Positions 7,410 through 14,907 are shown, numbered from the stretch's first letter. The stretch is DNA of 64,000 nucleotides from Prevotella sp. (GCA_017964785.1 JAGCRH010000058.1:1-64000), one strand, 5' to 3'. Translations and numbers: made by a program. The notes: generated from the letters alone by a model not told the origin.

Positions 7410-8921
7410 CTACCGTTTTATGGATGACGTTTTTATGGATGCCCTGCGCCCTGCAGACGGCTGCATCATATGCATCCCCATAAAGAAGCATTTTCGTCGC
7501 CAGGCATTATCGTCATCATCCTTGTCACGTCCCCATCCACCACCAGGCGAACCTCCTCCGCCACCATGTGACTGTGCAAAGCTGACGGCTGCATCAATAT
7601 AATTAAGAAAAAGCAATGTGGATACCCGAGCGACTTCTTCGGGGAAGCGTATCAGGGCTTCGGCTACGGAGCCTCCAAAGGCTTCATCATAGAAATCCTT
7701 CCAGCGAGGCTTCAGTGATGACAGCAGATTATCAAGATCTTCACAACGTTCCTTCCTGATATCTCCCATCGTGATAAAATCCAAGGCTCTCGACTTCATA
7801 TCGTTAACAGTCCTCTGCATAGCACTCTTTTCTATCTTCTGCAGTTGCTGTTGTGCATCAGATATCTTATGGTCAATCTGTCCGATTTTTTGATTTATAT
7901 CGAGTTTGGAATTTACGAGGCGTTTCAATCTTTCAGATGTTTCGTCAAGTTGCTCCTTTCTGGTTTGGATCTTTGCTATTATCTCATTGTATTCTGGGTC
8001 ACCAGAATCCATTTGAGACAACTTGTTCTCCAAATTGGAAATCATAGTCCGGAGGGATTTTTCTTTTTTCTCCAATTTGCGTATCTCTTCGTTGTTCTCA
8101 CCTATTCTCTTTCTGATTTCAGGATTCTTTTCATCCTCATAGGAAGATACATTCTGCTTCAGTCTCTTCTTCTCTTCACGCATATCGTCAATAAAACCCT
8201 CAAGCCATTCCTTGTATTCGGCAGTCGTTCTATGCCTCGCGCCGGTCTCACTCACTTTGTCTCCACGCTCTAATCCCCACTTCGCATTTATTTCAGCCAG
8301 TTCATTATGTAGTTCAGACATCCGTCCGTCATATTTTGAACCACCCATAACTTTATTATACGAGAATGCCTGACCCTCTTTAGGGATGGTTAGCAGTGTG
8401 CAATGTATATGAGGGGTTGTTTCGTCCAGATGAGCAACAAATGCAGCGATATTATCTTCGCCATATTTGTCTGCGATAAAATTATACATATCAATAGCCC
8501 ATTTCTTAAAATCTTCCCGGCATGTTATACGGCTGTTGTCTGCACCATACTCAAGGTTCAACTTCTGGTCACCAAAAGCCAATTCACGCATTCTACTTCT
8601 ATCCCCATAAAGGACTATATTGGCTATCGTCCGTCTGCCGTTTGCCTCACGATCCTTTTTGTTACGAAACTCAGCATTAGGATCTTTGATCTTTCGTTTT
8701 TTGAGATTCATGCGGATTCTGAAAGGAATGGATTCATTCTTGTTCACATCTACAATCCGTCCACCTTTCGTAACCTCGAAATTCAAATGTTCACGAGACG
8801 GGTCAAAGTTGTTGGATAAATTTTGGGCATATGCCCCTTTAGACGCAACGCGCAGATGCTCGTTGCTCTGGCTGGTAGTCATACCTTTCCCTGGTTTCAC
8901 ATCGCATACTTGCTTGGGCAT
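7410..8921 (-). CDS. MobV-family relaxase (mobilization protein)
   Basis: 503 aa. It has motif I NEHLR (H22), the segment DPSREHLNFE (40-49) and the HUH/metal motif HLDETTPHIH (164-173), all intact. A predicted coiled coil spans about 230-390 and a Gly-rich linker (HGGGGGSPGGGWG) comes before a charged C-terminus. MobV enzymes nick and covalently join oriT so that an element can be moved by a helper conjugation system. It is first in a leftward operon whose promoter is preceded by the shared 31-bp repeat. No coupling protein or mating-pore genes are visible, so the element looks mobilizable rather than self-transmissible. Confidence 0.85.
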   Translation of the reverse strand: MPKQVCDVKPGKGMTTSQSNEHLRVASKGAYAQNLSNNFDPSREHLNFEVTKGGRIVDVNKNESIPFRIRMNLKKRKIKDPNAEFRNKKDREANGRRTIANIVLYGDRSRMRELAFGDQKLNLEYGADNSRITCREDFKKWAIDMYNFIADKYGEDNIAAFVAHLDETTPHIHCTLLTIPKEGQAFSYNKVMGGSKYDGRMSELHNELAEINAKWGLERGDKVSETGARHRTTAEYKEWLEGFIDDMREEKKRLKQNVSSYEDEKNPEIRKRIGENNEEIRKLEKKEKSLRTMISNLENKLSQMDSGDPEYNEIIAKIQTRKEQLDETSERLKRLVNSKLDINQKIGQIDHKISDAQQQLQKIEKSAMQRTVNDMKSRALDFITMGDIRKERCEDLDNLLSSLKPRWKDFYDEAFGGSVAEALIRFPEEVARVSTLLFLNYIDAAVSFAQSHGGGGGSPGGGWGRDKDDDDNAWRRKCFFMGMHMMQPSAGRRASIKTSSIKR

Positions 8922-8960
8922 ACTCTTTCCTTTCTTAGTGACATGTTTGATAATTCACCG

Positions 8961-8968
8961 CAAAGATA
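8961..8968 (-). promoter_or_regulatory. -7 box of the relaxase operon
   Basis: TATCTTTG on the minus strand, about 40 nt before the relaxase start codon. No clear TTTG -33 box is present; instead the shared 31-bp repeat lies exactly 39 nt upstream, suggesting activator-dependent transcription. Confidence 0.55.
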
Positions 8969-9007
8969 AAAAACGGATATAAAACATGTCGTATAAAAAA
9001 ATGAAAA

Positions 9008-9037
9008 GTCTTAATTTAACACAAACAAGACAATTTA
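9008..9037 (-). promoter_or_regulatory. Shared control repeat, copy A (relaxase operon)
   Basis: Diverged 30-bp copy of the element also found at 10887 and 13758. On the minus strand it contains TTGTCTT (arm 1) and TTAAGAC (arm 2) in the same arrangement. The second arm ends 39 nt before the TATCTTTG box, the spacing seen in the other two copies. Confidence 0.65.
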
Positions 9038-9885
9038 GTTGGTATTTGTGTTTTCCGAGGGGTCCAGGGGAAGCATCCCTTTGGCCTAACGAAACATCAC
9101 GGGAGCTTGCTCGGAAAGGGATTTTCGGCATGTTGTACCCCTTTGAAAAATGGGGCAACTGCGTATTAGGCCACTTTTCACTGCCGATTCTTCAGGTCGC
9201 GCAAGCGCCTGCAAGAGTCAGTCGGTGAACTGTCGAAGACTTTGGATTTCCTTTCCTGCGGAGCGTCCTTTTTGACTTACTGGACTCATGTCGCCAGATG
9301 TAGTCTGAGAGACATGGTTTCGCGGTCTGCCGAGTGTATTATCCGAGATACTTCTAAACTGTCGTTCTACTGGCAGATTGGGAGGGTATGTGTGGTTGAT
9401 TGAGAATGACTCTATCAAGAGAGAACACGCATGTTATTCTGATGTGGTTTTGTTACCCATGAATGAATGGTGTTTGTCAATGGAGCCTGTGCGTTATGGT
9501 GCATCACCAAGATAAGTAGATAGTGTTTCGTTCGGGGCTATGGAAAGACAGCCTATCTGCAGCAGCATATCAGAGAGACATCAGGATGCCTGGATAGACA
9601 TTCGTTTTTTTGTTTTATCTTCATCGATTGACACATACCGGCTGAGATTCAGCATGGATATACTTAACGTATTATCATCAGATCAGACATGATGATGAGG
9701 CATAGGGAATATGAGAGGAATGTGCAGCACAACCTTTTCTTTCTGACAGTACTGAACATCTTTTTTTATCCACCAATACAAGCATGTGAATCTGCTGAGT
9801 TTTGCATGCAGTATTTTGGTAACACATCTTTGCAGACATATTAGCAATGCATGTTGTTGGCAGCAGCGTATAGAGGACAGTGGCA
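9038..9885. other. Gene-free 850 bp; candidate oriT/regulatory region
   Basis: No convincing gene on either strand. Near its left end TGGCCTAA (9082-9089) is inverted at 9166-9173 (TTAGGCCA), enclosing GAGC/GCTC and CCCC/GGGG hairpins. That is the kind of structured DNA expected of an origin of transfer just upstream of a relaxase gene. The stretch from about 9240 to 9885 shows only scattered short palindromes and AT-rich runs. The oriT reading is inference; no nick-site consensus was recognised. Confidence 0.3.
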
Positions 9886-9993
9886 TCAGTGAATATTGCT
9901 CAGTGTCAGCATTACATAGACTGCCAGAAGGAAACTGGCCGTAGTGGTGGCAAGCAGCATGCCCTCGACGATATATATCAATCTCCCTTTCAT
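9886..9993 (-). CDS. Small single-span membrane protein (35 aa)
   Basis: ATG at 9993, stop at 9886. The peptide begins MKGRLIYIVEG and then has one hydrophobic helix (MLLATTTASFLLAVYVMLTL). It begins 2 nt after the stop of the 93-aa gene and reads the same way, so it is the third cistron of a tight leftward operon. The typical small-membrane-protein layout (basic start, single helix, short tail) supports a real gene. Function unknown. Confidence 0.5.
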   Translation of the reverse strand: MKGRLIYIVEGMLLATTTASFLLAVYVMLTLSNIH

Positions 9994-9995
9994 AG

Positions 9996-10277
9996 CTAAT
10001 TCGATTTGAATGTTACTGAGCCGAATGGCCGGAATACCAGAGGTCTGGCTATTGCTTCCGGAACATAGGCAATCAACTTGTAGTAGACTTCATGGCCATC
10101 CTTACGATCTGAGGCACAGCAGGGATGCCGATCATAGACCGCACCAGGACAGGCTCCCCCAGCAGAGGTTGCGAAGGCACAGGCCTTGCACCCTATCTTG
10201 CCTGAGTCATTGACAGTCATCACCTCCTTGCCTTCGATGCGGTCAATCCAGATCTCGCCTGTTAGATGTTCTCTCAT
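9996..10277 (-). CDS. Small cysteine-rich hypothetical protein
   Basis: 93 aa. A cysteine pattern (CKACAF, then ACPG, then HPCC) is followed by SDRKDGHEVYYKLI, the layout of small Cys-rich proteins common in Bacteroidales phages and integrative elements (C-x2-CAF ... C ... RKDGK-x-V). It may bind zinc. Its ATG overlaps the stop of the upstream 40-aa gene as ATGA, indicating translational coupling. The family resemblance is from memory; function unknown. Confidence 0.6.
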   Translation of the reverse strand: MREHLTGEIWIDRIEGKEVMTVNDSGKIGCKACAFATSAGGACPGAVYDRHPCCASDRKDGHEVYYKLIAYVPEAIARPLVFRPFGSVTFKSN

Positions 10278-10396
10278 TGCTTGGATGTTTTATGATTACG
10301 AAGACAGATATCCTTGATGAAGGCACTGAAGCCGTAACAGAATGTTGCGATACTTGCTCCTACGAGCATCAGTTCGAAGTTTGTCAGATGTTCCAT
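10274..10396 (-). CDS. Small single-span membrane protein (40 aa)
   Basis: ATG at 10396, TGA at 10276-10274. The peptide starts MEHLTNFELMLVGASIATFC and ends with a basic tail (CLRNHKTSKQ). One predicted membrane helix. The stop overlaps the next start (ATGA), the best evidence that this very short frame is translated. First gene of the three-cistron operon; no clear promoter box was found upstream. Confidence 0.5.
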   Translation of the reverse strand: MEHLTNFELMLVGASIATFCYGFSAFIKDICLRNHKTSKQ

Positions 10397-10717
10397 TGTC
10401 AATATTTTTTATAGGGAGTTGGTTGGGCTCTCTGTTACCTTAATTGTTTGCTCTCTGCGCTGAATTTGAAGTTATCGGCTGAGTTGAGTCTAAGATCCTT
10501 TCTCTCTTTTATCTTCTTATCAAGTCTGCCGGTGTGCCTTCAATTATCAGTCGTCATCGACTTCGTTTCGCTTGAGTCCTTTTCTTTGCAATTCCAGAGA
10601 GAGGCTAAGCAGGATCCTACGCCATGGAATTTCATGGAAAATTTAACGGAATACCCAGAATGTATGCAATCTGTGGAAGGCTGCCGTGAAATTTTACGTG
10701 AAATAGAGTAACGGTAC
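10397..10717. other. Intergenic, no supported gene
   Basis: About 320 bp between the leftward small-protein operon and the candidate RNA promoter. Short open frames exist on both strands but have no recognisable protein character or start context. Small palindromes such as ATTTCATGGAAAAT occur around 10625-10695. Confidence 0.4.
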
Positions 10718-10747
10718 TTGGCATGGATACAGGCCTCACTACCTTTG
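10718..10747 (+). promoter_or_regulatory. Promoter of candidate RNA
   Basis: TTG at 10718-10720, a 19-nt spacer, then TACCTTTG at 10740-10747, close to the Bacteroidetes consensus. No gene follows before the terminator-like hairpin near 10845. Confidence 0.5.
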
Positions 10748-10753
10748 CAAAGG

Positions 10754-10865
10754 AAAAGACGGTGGGAAGCGGAACGAACTCCCACTGAGCGATAATGGCA
10801 TATCCGCATGGATGAAGATAAGATTGTAGTAGCCTCCATTTCTTGCGTTATACGCTTCTCTTTTT
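10754..10865 (+). ncRNA. Candidate ~110-nt small RNA
   Basis: Downstream of the promoter, GTGGGA pairs with TCCCAC around an 11- to 12-nt loop, and the stretch ends with GCGT-TAT-ACGC followed by TTCTCTTTTT (10845-10865). The final stem is weak (4 bp). A 19-codon frame from the ATG near 10808 overlaps the 3' part, so a micro-peptide is an alternative. Low confidence. Confidence 0.3.
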
Positions 10866-10886
10866 AAGAATAGATAATCTGAATCA

Positions 10887-10917
10887 TAAATTGTCTTGTT
10901 AGCGTTAATTTAAGACA
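10887..10917 (+). promoter_or_regulatory. Shared control repeat, copy B (SLOG operon)
   Basis: 31-bp element identical to copy C at 13758-13788. Arms TTGTCTT (10891-10897) and AAGACAA (10912-10918) form an interrupted palindrome with centres 21 bp apart, two helical turns. AAGAC ends exactly 39 nt before TACCTTTG. Confidence 0.75.
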
Positions 10918-10955
10918 ATGTAATTTCTTTCCTCATCAAAGAATGACATTCTTTG

Positions 10956-10963
10956 TACCTTTG
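10956..10963 (+). promoter_or_regulatory. -7 box of the SLOG/peptidase operon
   Basis: TACCTTTG, with no good -33 box. The ATG at 10968 is only 4 nt further on, so the mRNA would be leaderless or nearly so if this box is used. Confidence 0.55.
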
Positions 10964-10967
10964 CAAC

Positions 10968-11885
10968 ATGACACAAGAATATCGGGTCATCATTGCCGGA
11001 TCGGTCAGTTTCCAGGACTATGAACTGTTGAGGGCGAAGTGCGATGCCATCCTGAGTGAGAAGCAGCGCACCCATGATATCGTCATCATCAGCGGTACGG
11101 CCAGAGGCGCGGACAGACTCGGTGAGCAATATGCCAGGGAACGGGGCTACCGGCTCAGGCAGTTCCCGGCCGACTGGGACACACACGGACGCTCGGCAGG
11201 CCCGATCCGCAACGGAGAGATGGCCCGTAATGCCGACGCGCTGGTAGCATTCTGGAATGGTCATTCCTCCGGTACCAGGAACATGATCGAAACGGCAAAG
11301 CGTTACGGCCTCCCTGTCAGGATCATACTGACGGAGAAACCGAAGGAAGACAAGTCACAACCCCTGAAACTGAATTTTATGGAAAGTAATGACATCGACA
11401 AACTGAAGAAAGAAACCGCTGACTGGGCAGTCAAGTATATCAAGACCGGCAACGGTTTCCCCTGGCTGCGCGACAAGTTCAACGAACTGTGCAAGGCCAT
11501 GGGCGGCGAGACCATAAATCCGAAGGATATGGGCTATTCACAGAAAGACTATGAGGAATTTGTGAAGTATGTCAGTCAGGAGCCTTGGCTGAAGGAGATT
11601 GCCGCCAAGCCTGCCGACCAGCGGACAAACGATGACATCGGCCGTATAGTGCATGATTTCTATTGCAAGTACTATGCAATGTATCCGCAGGATGTAACAA
11701 CGAAGGAGGTGGCTGATGTCCTGAAGGTGGCAGATCCGTACAGCCATCGCCATATCATTGCCCAGCGTGTGGCCATCGACTGCATCCATGCACTTGACAA
11801 GGCCCAGCTGGAAAAACTGGACAGGGAACTTGACGGCATCGTCAAGAACCCCAATATAGGAATGAATGCAGGAATTAGGAGGTAG
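10968..11885 (+). CDS. SLOG-family (DUF2493-like) nucleotide-binding protein
   Basis: 305 aa. The N-terminal 120 residues match the DUF2493/YspA branch of the SLOG Rossmann fold: RVIIAGSVSF, IISGTARGADRLG, FPADWDTHGRSAGPIRNGEM and AFWNGHSSGTRNMI. SLOG domains bind nucleotide-derived ligands and occur in processing enzymes and anti-phage or conflict systems. The 170-residue C-terminal half is helical and unrecognised. An upstream TTG at 10953 would overlap the promoter box, so ATG 10968 is preferred. An AGGAGG lies just before the next gene, which starts 4 nt after this stop. Ligand and role unknown. Confidence 0.8.
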   Translation: MTQEYRVIIAGSVSFQDYELLRAKCDAILSEKQRTHDIVIISGTARGADRLGEQYARERGYRLRQFPADWDTHGRSAGPIRNGEMARNADALVAFWNGHSSGTRNMIETAKRYGLPVRIILTEKPKEDKSQPLKLNFMESNDIDKLKKETADWAVKYIKTGNGFPWLRDKFNELCKAMGGETINPKDMGYSQKDYEEFVKYVSQEPWLKEIAAKPADQRTNDDIGRIVHDFYCKYYAMYPQDVTTKEVADVLKVADPYSHRHIIAQRVAIDCIHALDKAQLEKLDRELDGIVKNPNIGMNAGIRR

Positions 11886-11889
11886 TAGC

Positions 11890-13209
11890 ATGAACGATAT
11901 CGATCCCGTTTCTCAAAAGATTCTCAGTGAGTCAGCGGCATACCTGAAAGCCAGATCTGAAAAGGAGGAATACCTTGACGGTATTGCCTCCCGTTTGTCG
12001 GACATGAAAATGGATGGCAAGCCTCTCAGCAACAGTGAACTGTTAGGGACGGATCTCCAGCGAGGCGCTGAGATGTTCGGCCTTCAGGAGTTCTCCCCGA
12101 AGGTGCAGACGGACATCATCCTGAACATGGCATACTATCGCTCTGATGCCTTCAAGAACAGGGTCGTGACATCACTGGGCTATGGAGGTCATAACGAGTT
12201 GTCCCCGGAGGACAGGGAACTGTATGACGGGATTGTTGACAGGGCTGGGAGCGCCTACAGGGACATCAGGTTCGAGGCTACGGACAACCCGGTAGCGTCG
12301 AAAATGAGCATGACAGAGGACGGTCACTATGTAGCACATATCGCCGACGGCTGGAATGCCGGTCCTGAGACGTTAGACTCCTTGAACCTTGTCTCGCATG
12401 AACTGGCGCACTACATCTACAACCCTTATGATGACGGTATCGCTCCCGGTTCCGACAGTTACGGCAGACAGGACAGTCCGTATAACAGGATCTCTGACAG
12501 TGAGATCGATCCTGCCAAACATATCGATGTCCATAAAGGGATCTGGGAAAGCGAGGAATACCGCCAGTTCGTAGAGGGGGAAACGGACTCCTTGCCGGAA
12601 GAAGCCAGGCAGGCCGCTGCCGGTCATCTGTCGAAGGTCAGGGACTCGACCAAAGAAGAACTCCTGAATGACAAGGAATTTCTGGAACGCTCGACACTGC
12701 ATGACAACATGGGGTTTGAGCGTGCCGCAGATATCCATGCCGCTGATATGCTGATGCTGCGTGAAGGCATCTGGAATCCTTTCGGAAAGGAAGATCTGAC
12801 CCCTAAACAGATGCAGATGTTTGAGGAACGGCATCCGAACAGCCGTATCTTCGAATACTGGAACCAGGAGGAAGCCACACGTTCCCTTAATACCATTGCC
12901 CGGAATGATAACGGCATCGGCTCTGGGATGGAATTACAGGGCGACTTCCTGGAACGTATCAGGCAGTTCGACTCGCAGAAGTTCTTCGACCAGCTCAACC
13001 AGTTTAGTTCCTGGGCGTTTGGTGAGAAGATGCCTGAACTTCCACAGGCAGAAGTAGACGAGTCCCTGCTTGCTAACGACCGGCACATCAGCAATGGATC
13101 ATCATTGTCTGCAGGGACGCTGGCATCCATGACGGCTGCAGCATACGAAGGCCTTGCTGAACAGGAACAGCAGATGTCACAGCAACGTCAGGTCGGCATG
13201 AGAATATAA
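11890..13209 (+). CDS. HExxH zinc metallopeptidase-like protein
   Basis: 439 aa from ATG 11890, preceded by AGGAGG. It has the zinc-binding motif SHELAHYIY (HELAH at residues 170-174). A downstream segment, FERAADIHAADMLMLREGI, offers E277 as third ligand, as in gluzincins. There is no signal peptide, so it should act in the cytoplasm or be exported by another route. The C-terminal 100 residues are polar and Q/S-rich (EQEQQMSQQRQ). It is co-transcribed with the SLOG protein under the shared control repeat. Substrate unknown; a role in element maintenance, entry or host conflict is speculation. Confidence 0.65.
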   Translation: MNDIDPVSQKILSESAAYLKARSEKEEYLDGIASRLSDMKMDGKPLSNSELLGTDLQRGAEMFGLQEFSPKVQTDIILNMAYYRSDAFKNRVVTSLGYGGHNELSPEDRELYDGIVDRAGSAYRDIRFEATDNPVASKMSMTEDGHYVAHIADGWNAGPETLDSLNLVSHELAHYIYNPYDDGIAPGSDSYGRQDSPYNRISDSEIDPAKHIDVHKGIWESEEYRQFVEGETDSLPEEARQAAAGHLSKVRDSTKEELLNDKEFLERSTLHDNMGFERAADIHAADMLMLREGIWNPFGKEDLTPKQMQMFEERHPNSRIFEYWNQEEATRSLNTIARNDNGIGSGMELQGDFLERIRQFDSQKFFDQLNQFSSWAFGEKMPELPQAEVDESLLANDRHISNGSSLSAGTLASMTAAAYEGLAEQEQQMSQQRQVGMRI

Positions 13210-13227
13210 TAACCTAAAAAAAGAGAT

Positions 13228-13623
13228 ATGAAGAAGATAGTTTTATTTATCCTGCTAATGCTGCCGGTGGTAGTATTTGGGCAAGAGACCCATAAGCCTG
13301 ACTATGGTGTTACCATAGAAAGAGAAATGGATGTTCTAAAAATAGAAGAAGATCTGAACTACAATGTTATCGTACGCTTAGAATCTGCTAAGAGATATGA
13401 TAGCGGTGTTAAAGTTACTATTTACAAACAGTCAGGAAAAAAGCGCAAGAAAATTAGGAAATACTATTTCCCAAACTCTTATCTTTACCTGACACATGAC
13501 GATTGTAGTTCTATTGCGGTAGCCCAAGGTAAATCCATTACACAAGCTTATTTTTGGAAGAAAGACTATGGAAGTGGTGTTAACAGTCAAGGATGGATAA
13601 AGGAGTTTGGATTATTTGAATAG
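13228..13623 (+). CDS. Secreted hypothetical protein
   Basis: 131 aa. A signal peptide (MKKIVLFILLMLPVVVFGQ) with probable cleavage after FGQ precedes a small, mostly beta-strand, basic domain (YKQSGKKRKKIRKYYF). It starts 18 nt after the metallopeptidase gene, so it is probably the third cistron of that operon. Its codon use is more AT-rich than that of the two preceding genes. Function unknown. Confidence 0.6.
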   Translation: MKKIVLFILLMLPVVVFGQETHKPDYGVTIEREMDVLKIEEDLNYNVIVRLESAKRYDSGVKVTIYKQSGKKRKKIRKYYFPNSYLYLTHDDCSSIAVAQGKSITQAYFWKKDYGSGVNSQGWIKEFGLFE

Positions 13624-13731
13624 CAGATAAACATTCGTTTATTGTATGACCATATTTCAGTCCTGGTCACGGGTTGGCCGGGAATTTTTGAAGTCAATTC
13701 TTAAATTTACAAACTATCATATTTGTACCTG

Positions 13732-13752
13732 GGGTGCAGCGGCACCCTTTTT
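13732..13752 (+). terminator. Intrinsic terminator
   Basis: GGGTGC and GCACCC form a 6-bp stem with loop AGCG, followed by five T. It closes the SLOG/peptidase operon about 110 nt after its last stop codon. Confidence 0.7.
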
Positions 13753-13757
13753 CATGA

Positions 13758-13788
13758 TAAATTGTCTTGTTAGCGTTAATTTAAGACA
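13758..13788 (+). promoter_or_regulatory. Shared control repeat, copy C (0.2 kb RNA)
   Basis: Identical over 31 bp to copy B. AAGAC ends 39 nt before the TACCTTTG box at 13827. It begins 5 nt after the T-tract of the preceding terminator. Confidence 0.75.
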
Positions 13789-13826
13789 TTCTGATTTACC
13801 AGAAGGCCATTTGGGGGTGAATGCCG

Positions 13827-13834
13827 TACCTTTG
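13827..13834 (+). promoter_or_regulatory. -7 box of the 0.2 kb RNA
   Basis: TACCTTTG. A TTTG at 13810 is too close (13 nt) to be a normal -33 box, so activation through the 31-bp repeat is likely. Confidence 0.55.
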
Positions 13835-13840
13835 CACCAG

Positions 13841-14050
13841 CTCGAACCGTTGGCACGGTTGTTGTTGTTCCGGTTGCCCGATGCGGGAAACAACAAAAAA
13901 AGGCAAGTAGTGCGGATCGGATATGGAGTTCCCCGCACTCCCTTTCCCCTCCCTCCGTTAAGTCGGTTGGAGGTTTTCCTTGAAACTGTATTTAGATACT
14001 ATTATAACTGTCTTTTATTCCCCTCCGGCGTGTTCGGAGGGGATTTTCTG
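13841..14050 (+). ncRNA. Candidate structured small RNA, ~205 nt
   Basis: The stretch between promoter and terminator is a series of hairpins: AACCGT/ACGGTT at the 5' end (13845-13860); GTTGTT/AACAAC (13861-13894) enclosing CCCG-ATG-CGGG; AGTGCGG/CCGCACT (13909-13939); a CCTCC/GGAGG element near 13950-13972; and the terminator CCCCTCCG/CGGAGGGG plus T-rich tail (14020-14050). Open frames through it do not look like protein. I do not recognise an Rfam family. It probably answers to the same regulator as the relaxase operon and may be a regulatory RNA for the element. Confidence 0.6.
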
Positions 14051-14192
14051 TTAAATATAAAAAAATAAAAATCGGGTTTTCAAGCAAATCCGTGTACTAC
14101 GTACTTACCTAAAGAAAATATATTTTCTATATATAAAAGAAAGGGTAATTAACGTTTCTTTAACACTTCTTGGATGGCTCCGATGTTTTGAC

Positions 14193-14200
14193 TATTTTTG
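14193..14200 (+). promoter_or_regulatory. Promoter upstream of structured leader
   Basis: TATTTTTG, with TTG at 14170-14172 twenty nt upstream. A predicted transcript would begin at or just after the large inverted repeat at 14205. Confidence 0.5.
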
Positions 14201-14204
14201 CAAC

Positions 14205-14289
14205 GGCATTTAATCGAGACATGGTGAATCAGTCAACAAGACATATTGCAATACGGTGGCGGGGGTATCTCACCAAGAGATTAAATGCC
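14205..14289 (+). ncRNA. Structured leader with 11-bp closing helix
   Basis: GGCATTTAATC (14205-14215) pairs perfectly with GATTAAATGCC (14279-14289). Inside, GGTGA pairs with TCACC, and GTC-AACAA-GAC forms a small hairpin. It begins almost at the predicted transcription start and precedes the zinc-ribbon gene, the position of a cis-acting leader. A 34-codon frame (ATG 14221 to TGA 14325, basic) overlaps it, so a short peptide is the alternative. No known riboswitch was recognised. Confidence 0.4.
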
Positions 14290-14344
14290 CACCGATCTAC
14301 ACGGATACCCTCCCACCCATTTTGAAACGTAAAATATCATAGAT

Positions 14345-14872
14345 ATGGAAGAGACGAAGAAATGCCCGTACTGTGGCGAAGAGATCCTGGCAGTAGCCAA
14401 GAAGTGCAAGCACTGCGGGGAATGGCTGGACGGAAAGGCTGTTGAGCAAGCAGCACCCACGAAAAAGACAGATGACAATATGCTGTATTGTCGCCAGTGT
14501 AAGACTATGCTCAGTATTGATGCCTCACAGTGTCTGAAATGCGGCAACGGAGATCCGTTTCTGTTTGACCAGATCAGGAAGGAAAACAAGCAGTTCAGTT
14601 TCCCCATCTTCTTTATGATAATCGCAGTCGCTGCTGCAGAACTGCTGTTTGATATTATGGACGTGACGCACGGGGTCATCCCATGGGGGCCGGTACACTG
14701 TATCGTGGTGCTTACAGCCAGTGCCTTGCTGTATTTCTTTGCCAGGGCAATTGGAAAGCAGCTCAGGGAGAACCACGAGAAGGAGATGGCCGATATTTTC
14801 AAGGCTGCAGGGGATGCCGATGCCATCAGACGGTGGAGGGAAAAGGCAGACAAAATATGCAGGTCAGAATAA
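14345..14872 (+). CDS. Zinc-ribbon membrane protein
   Basis: 175 aa. Two zinc ribbons lie at the N-terminus, CPYCGEEILAVAKKCKHCGE (about 7-26) and a second CRQC...CLKCG (about 49-66). Two membrane helices follow (about 83-101 and 113-135) and then a charged cytoplasmic tail. Proteins with this CPYC...CKHCGEWL start are widespread in Bacteroidales; their roles are mostly undefined. It opens the rightward run of small accessory genes. Confidence 0.7.
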   Translation: MEETKKCPYCGEEILAVAKKCKHCGEWLDGKAVEQAAPTKKTDDNMLYCRQCKTMLSIDASQCLKCGNGDPFLFDQIRKENKQFSFPIFFMIIAVAAAELLFDIMDVTHGVIPWGPVHCIVVLTASALLYFFARAIGKQLRENHEKEMADIFKAAGDADAIRRWREKADKICRSE

Positions 14873-14907
14873 CAGGGAAATTCCCCTCTTTAAGTAGGGA
14901 TAATCCC

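Noticed and set aside
7845..8273. 142-codon frame opposite the relaxase gene
   Set aside because: It is a shadow of the MobV coiled-coil coding sequence; hydrophobic residues arise from antisense of Lys/Glu codons.
10448..10839. Overlapping frames of 87 and 99 codons on opposite strands
   Set aside because: No protein-like composition, no start context, and they overlap a consensus promoter.
13646..14068. 140-codon frame downstream of the peptidase operon
   Set aside because: It runs through a terminator, the shared control repeat, a promoter and a hairpin-rich RNA.
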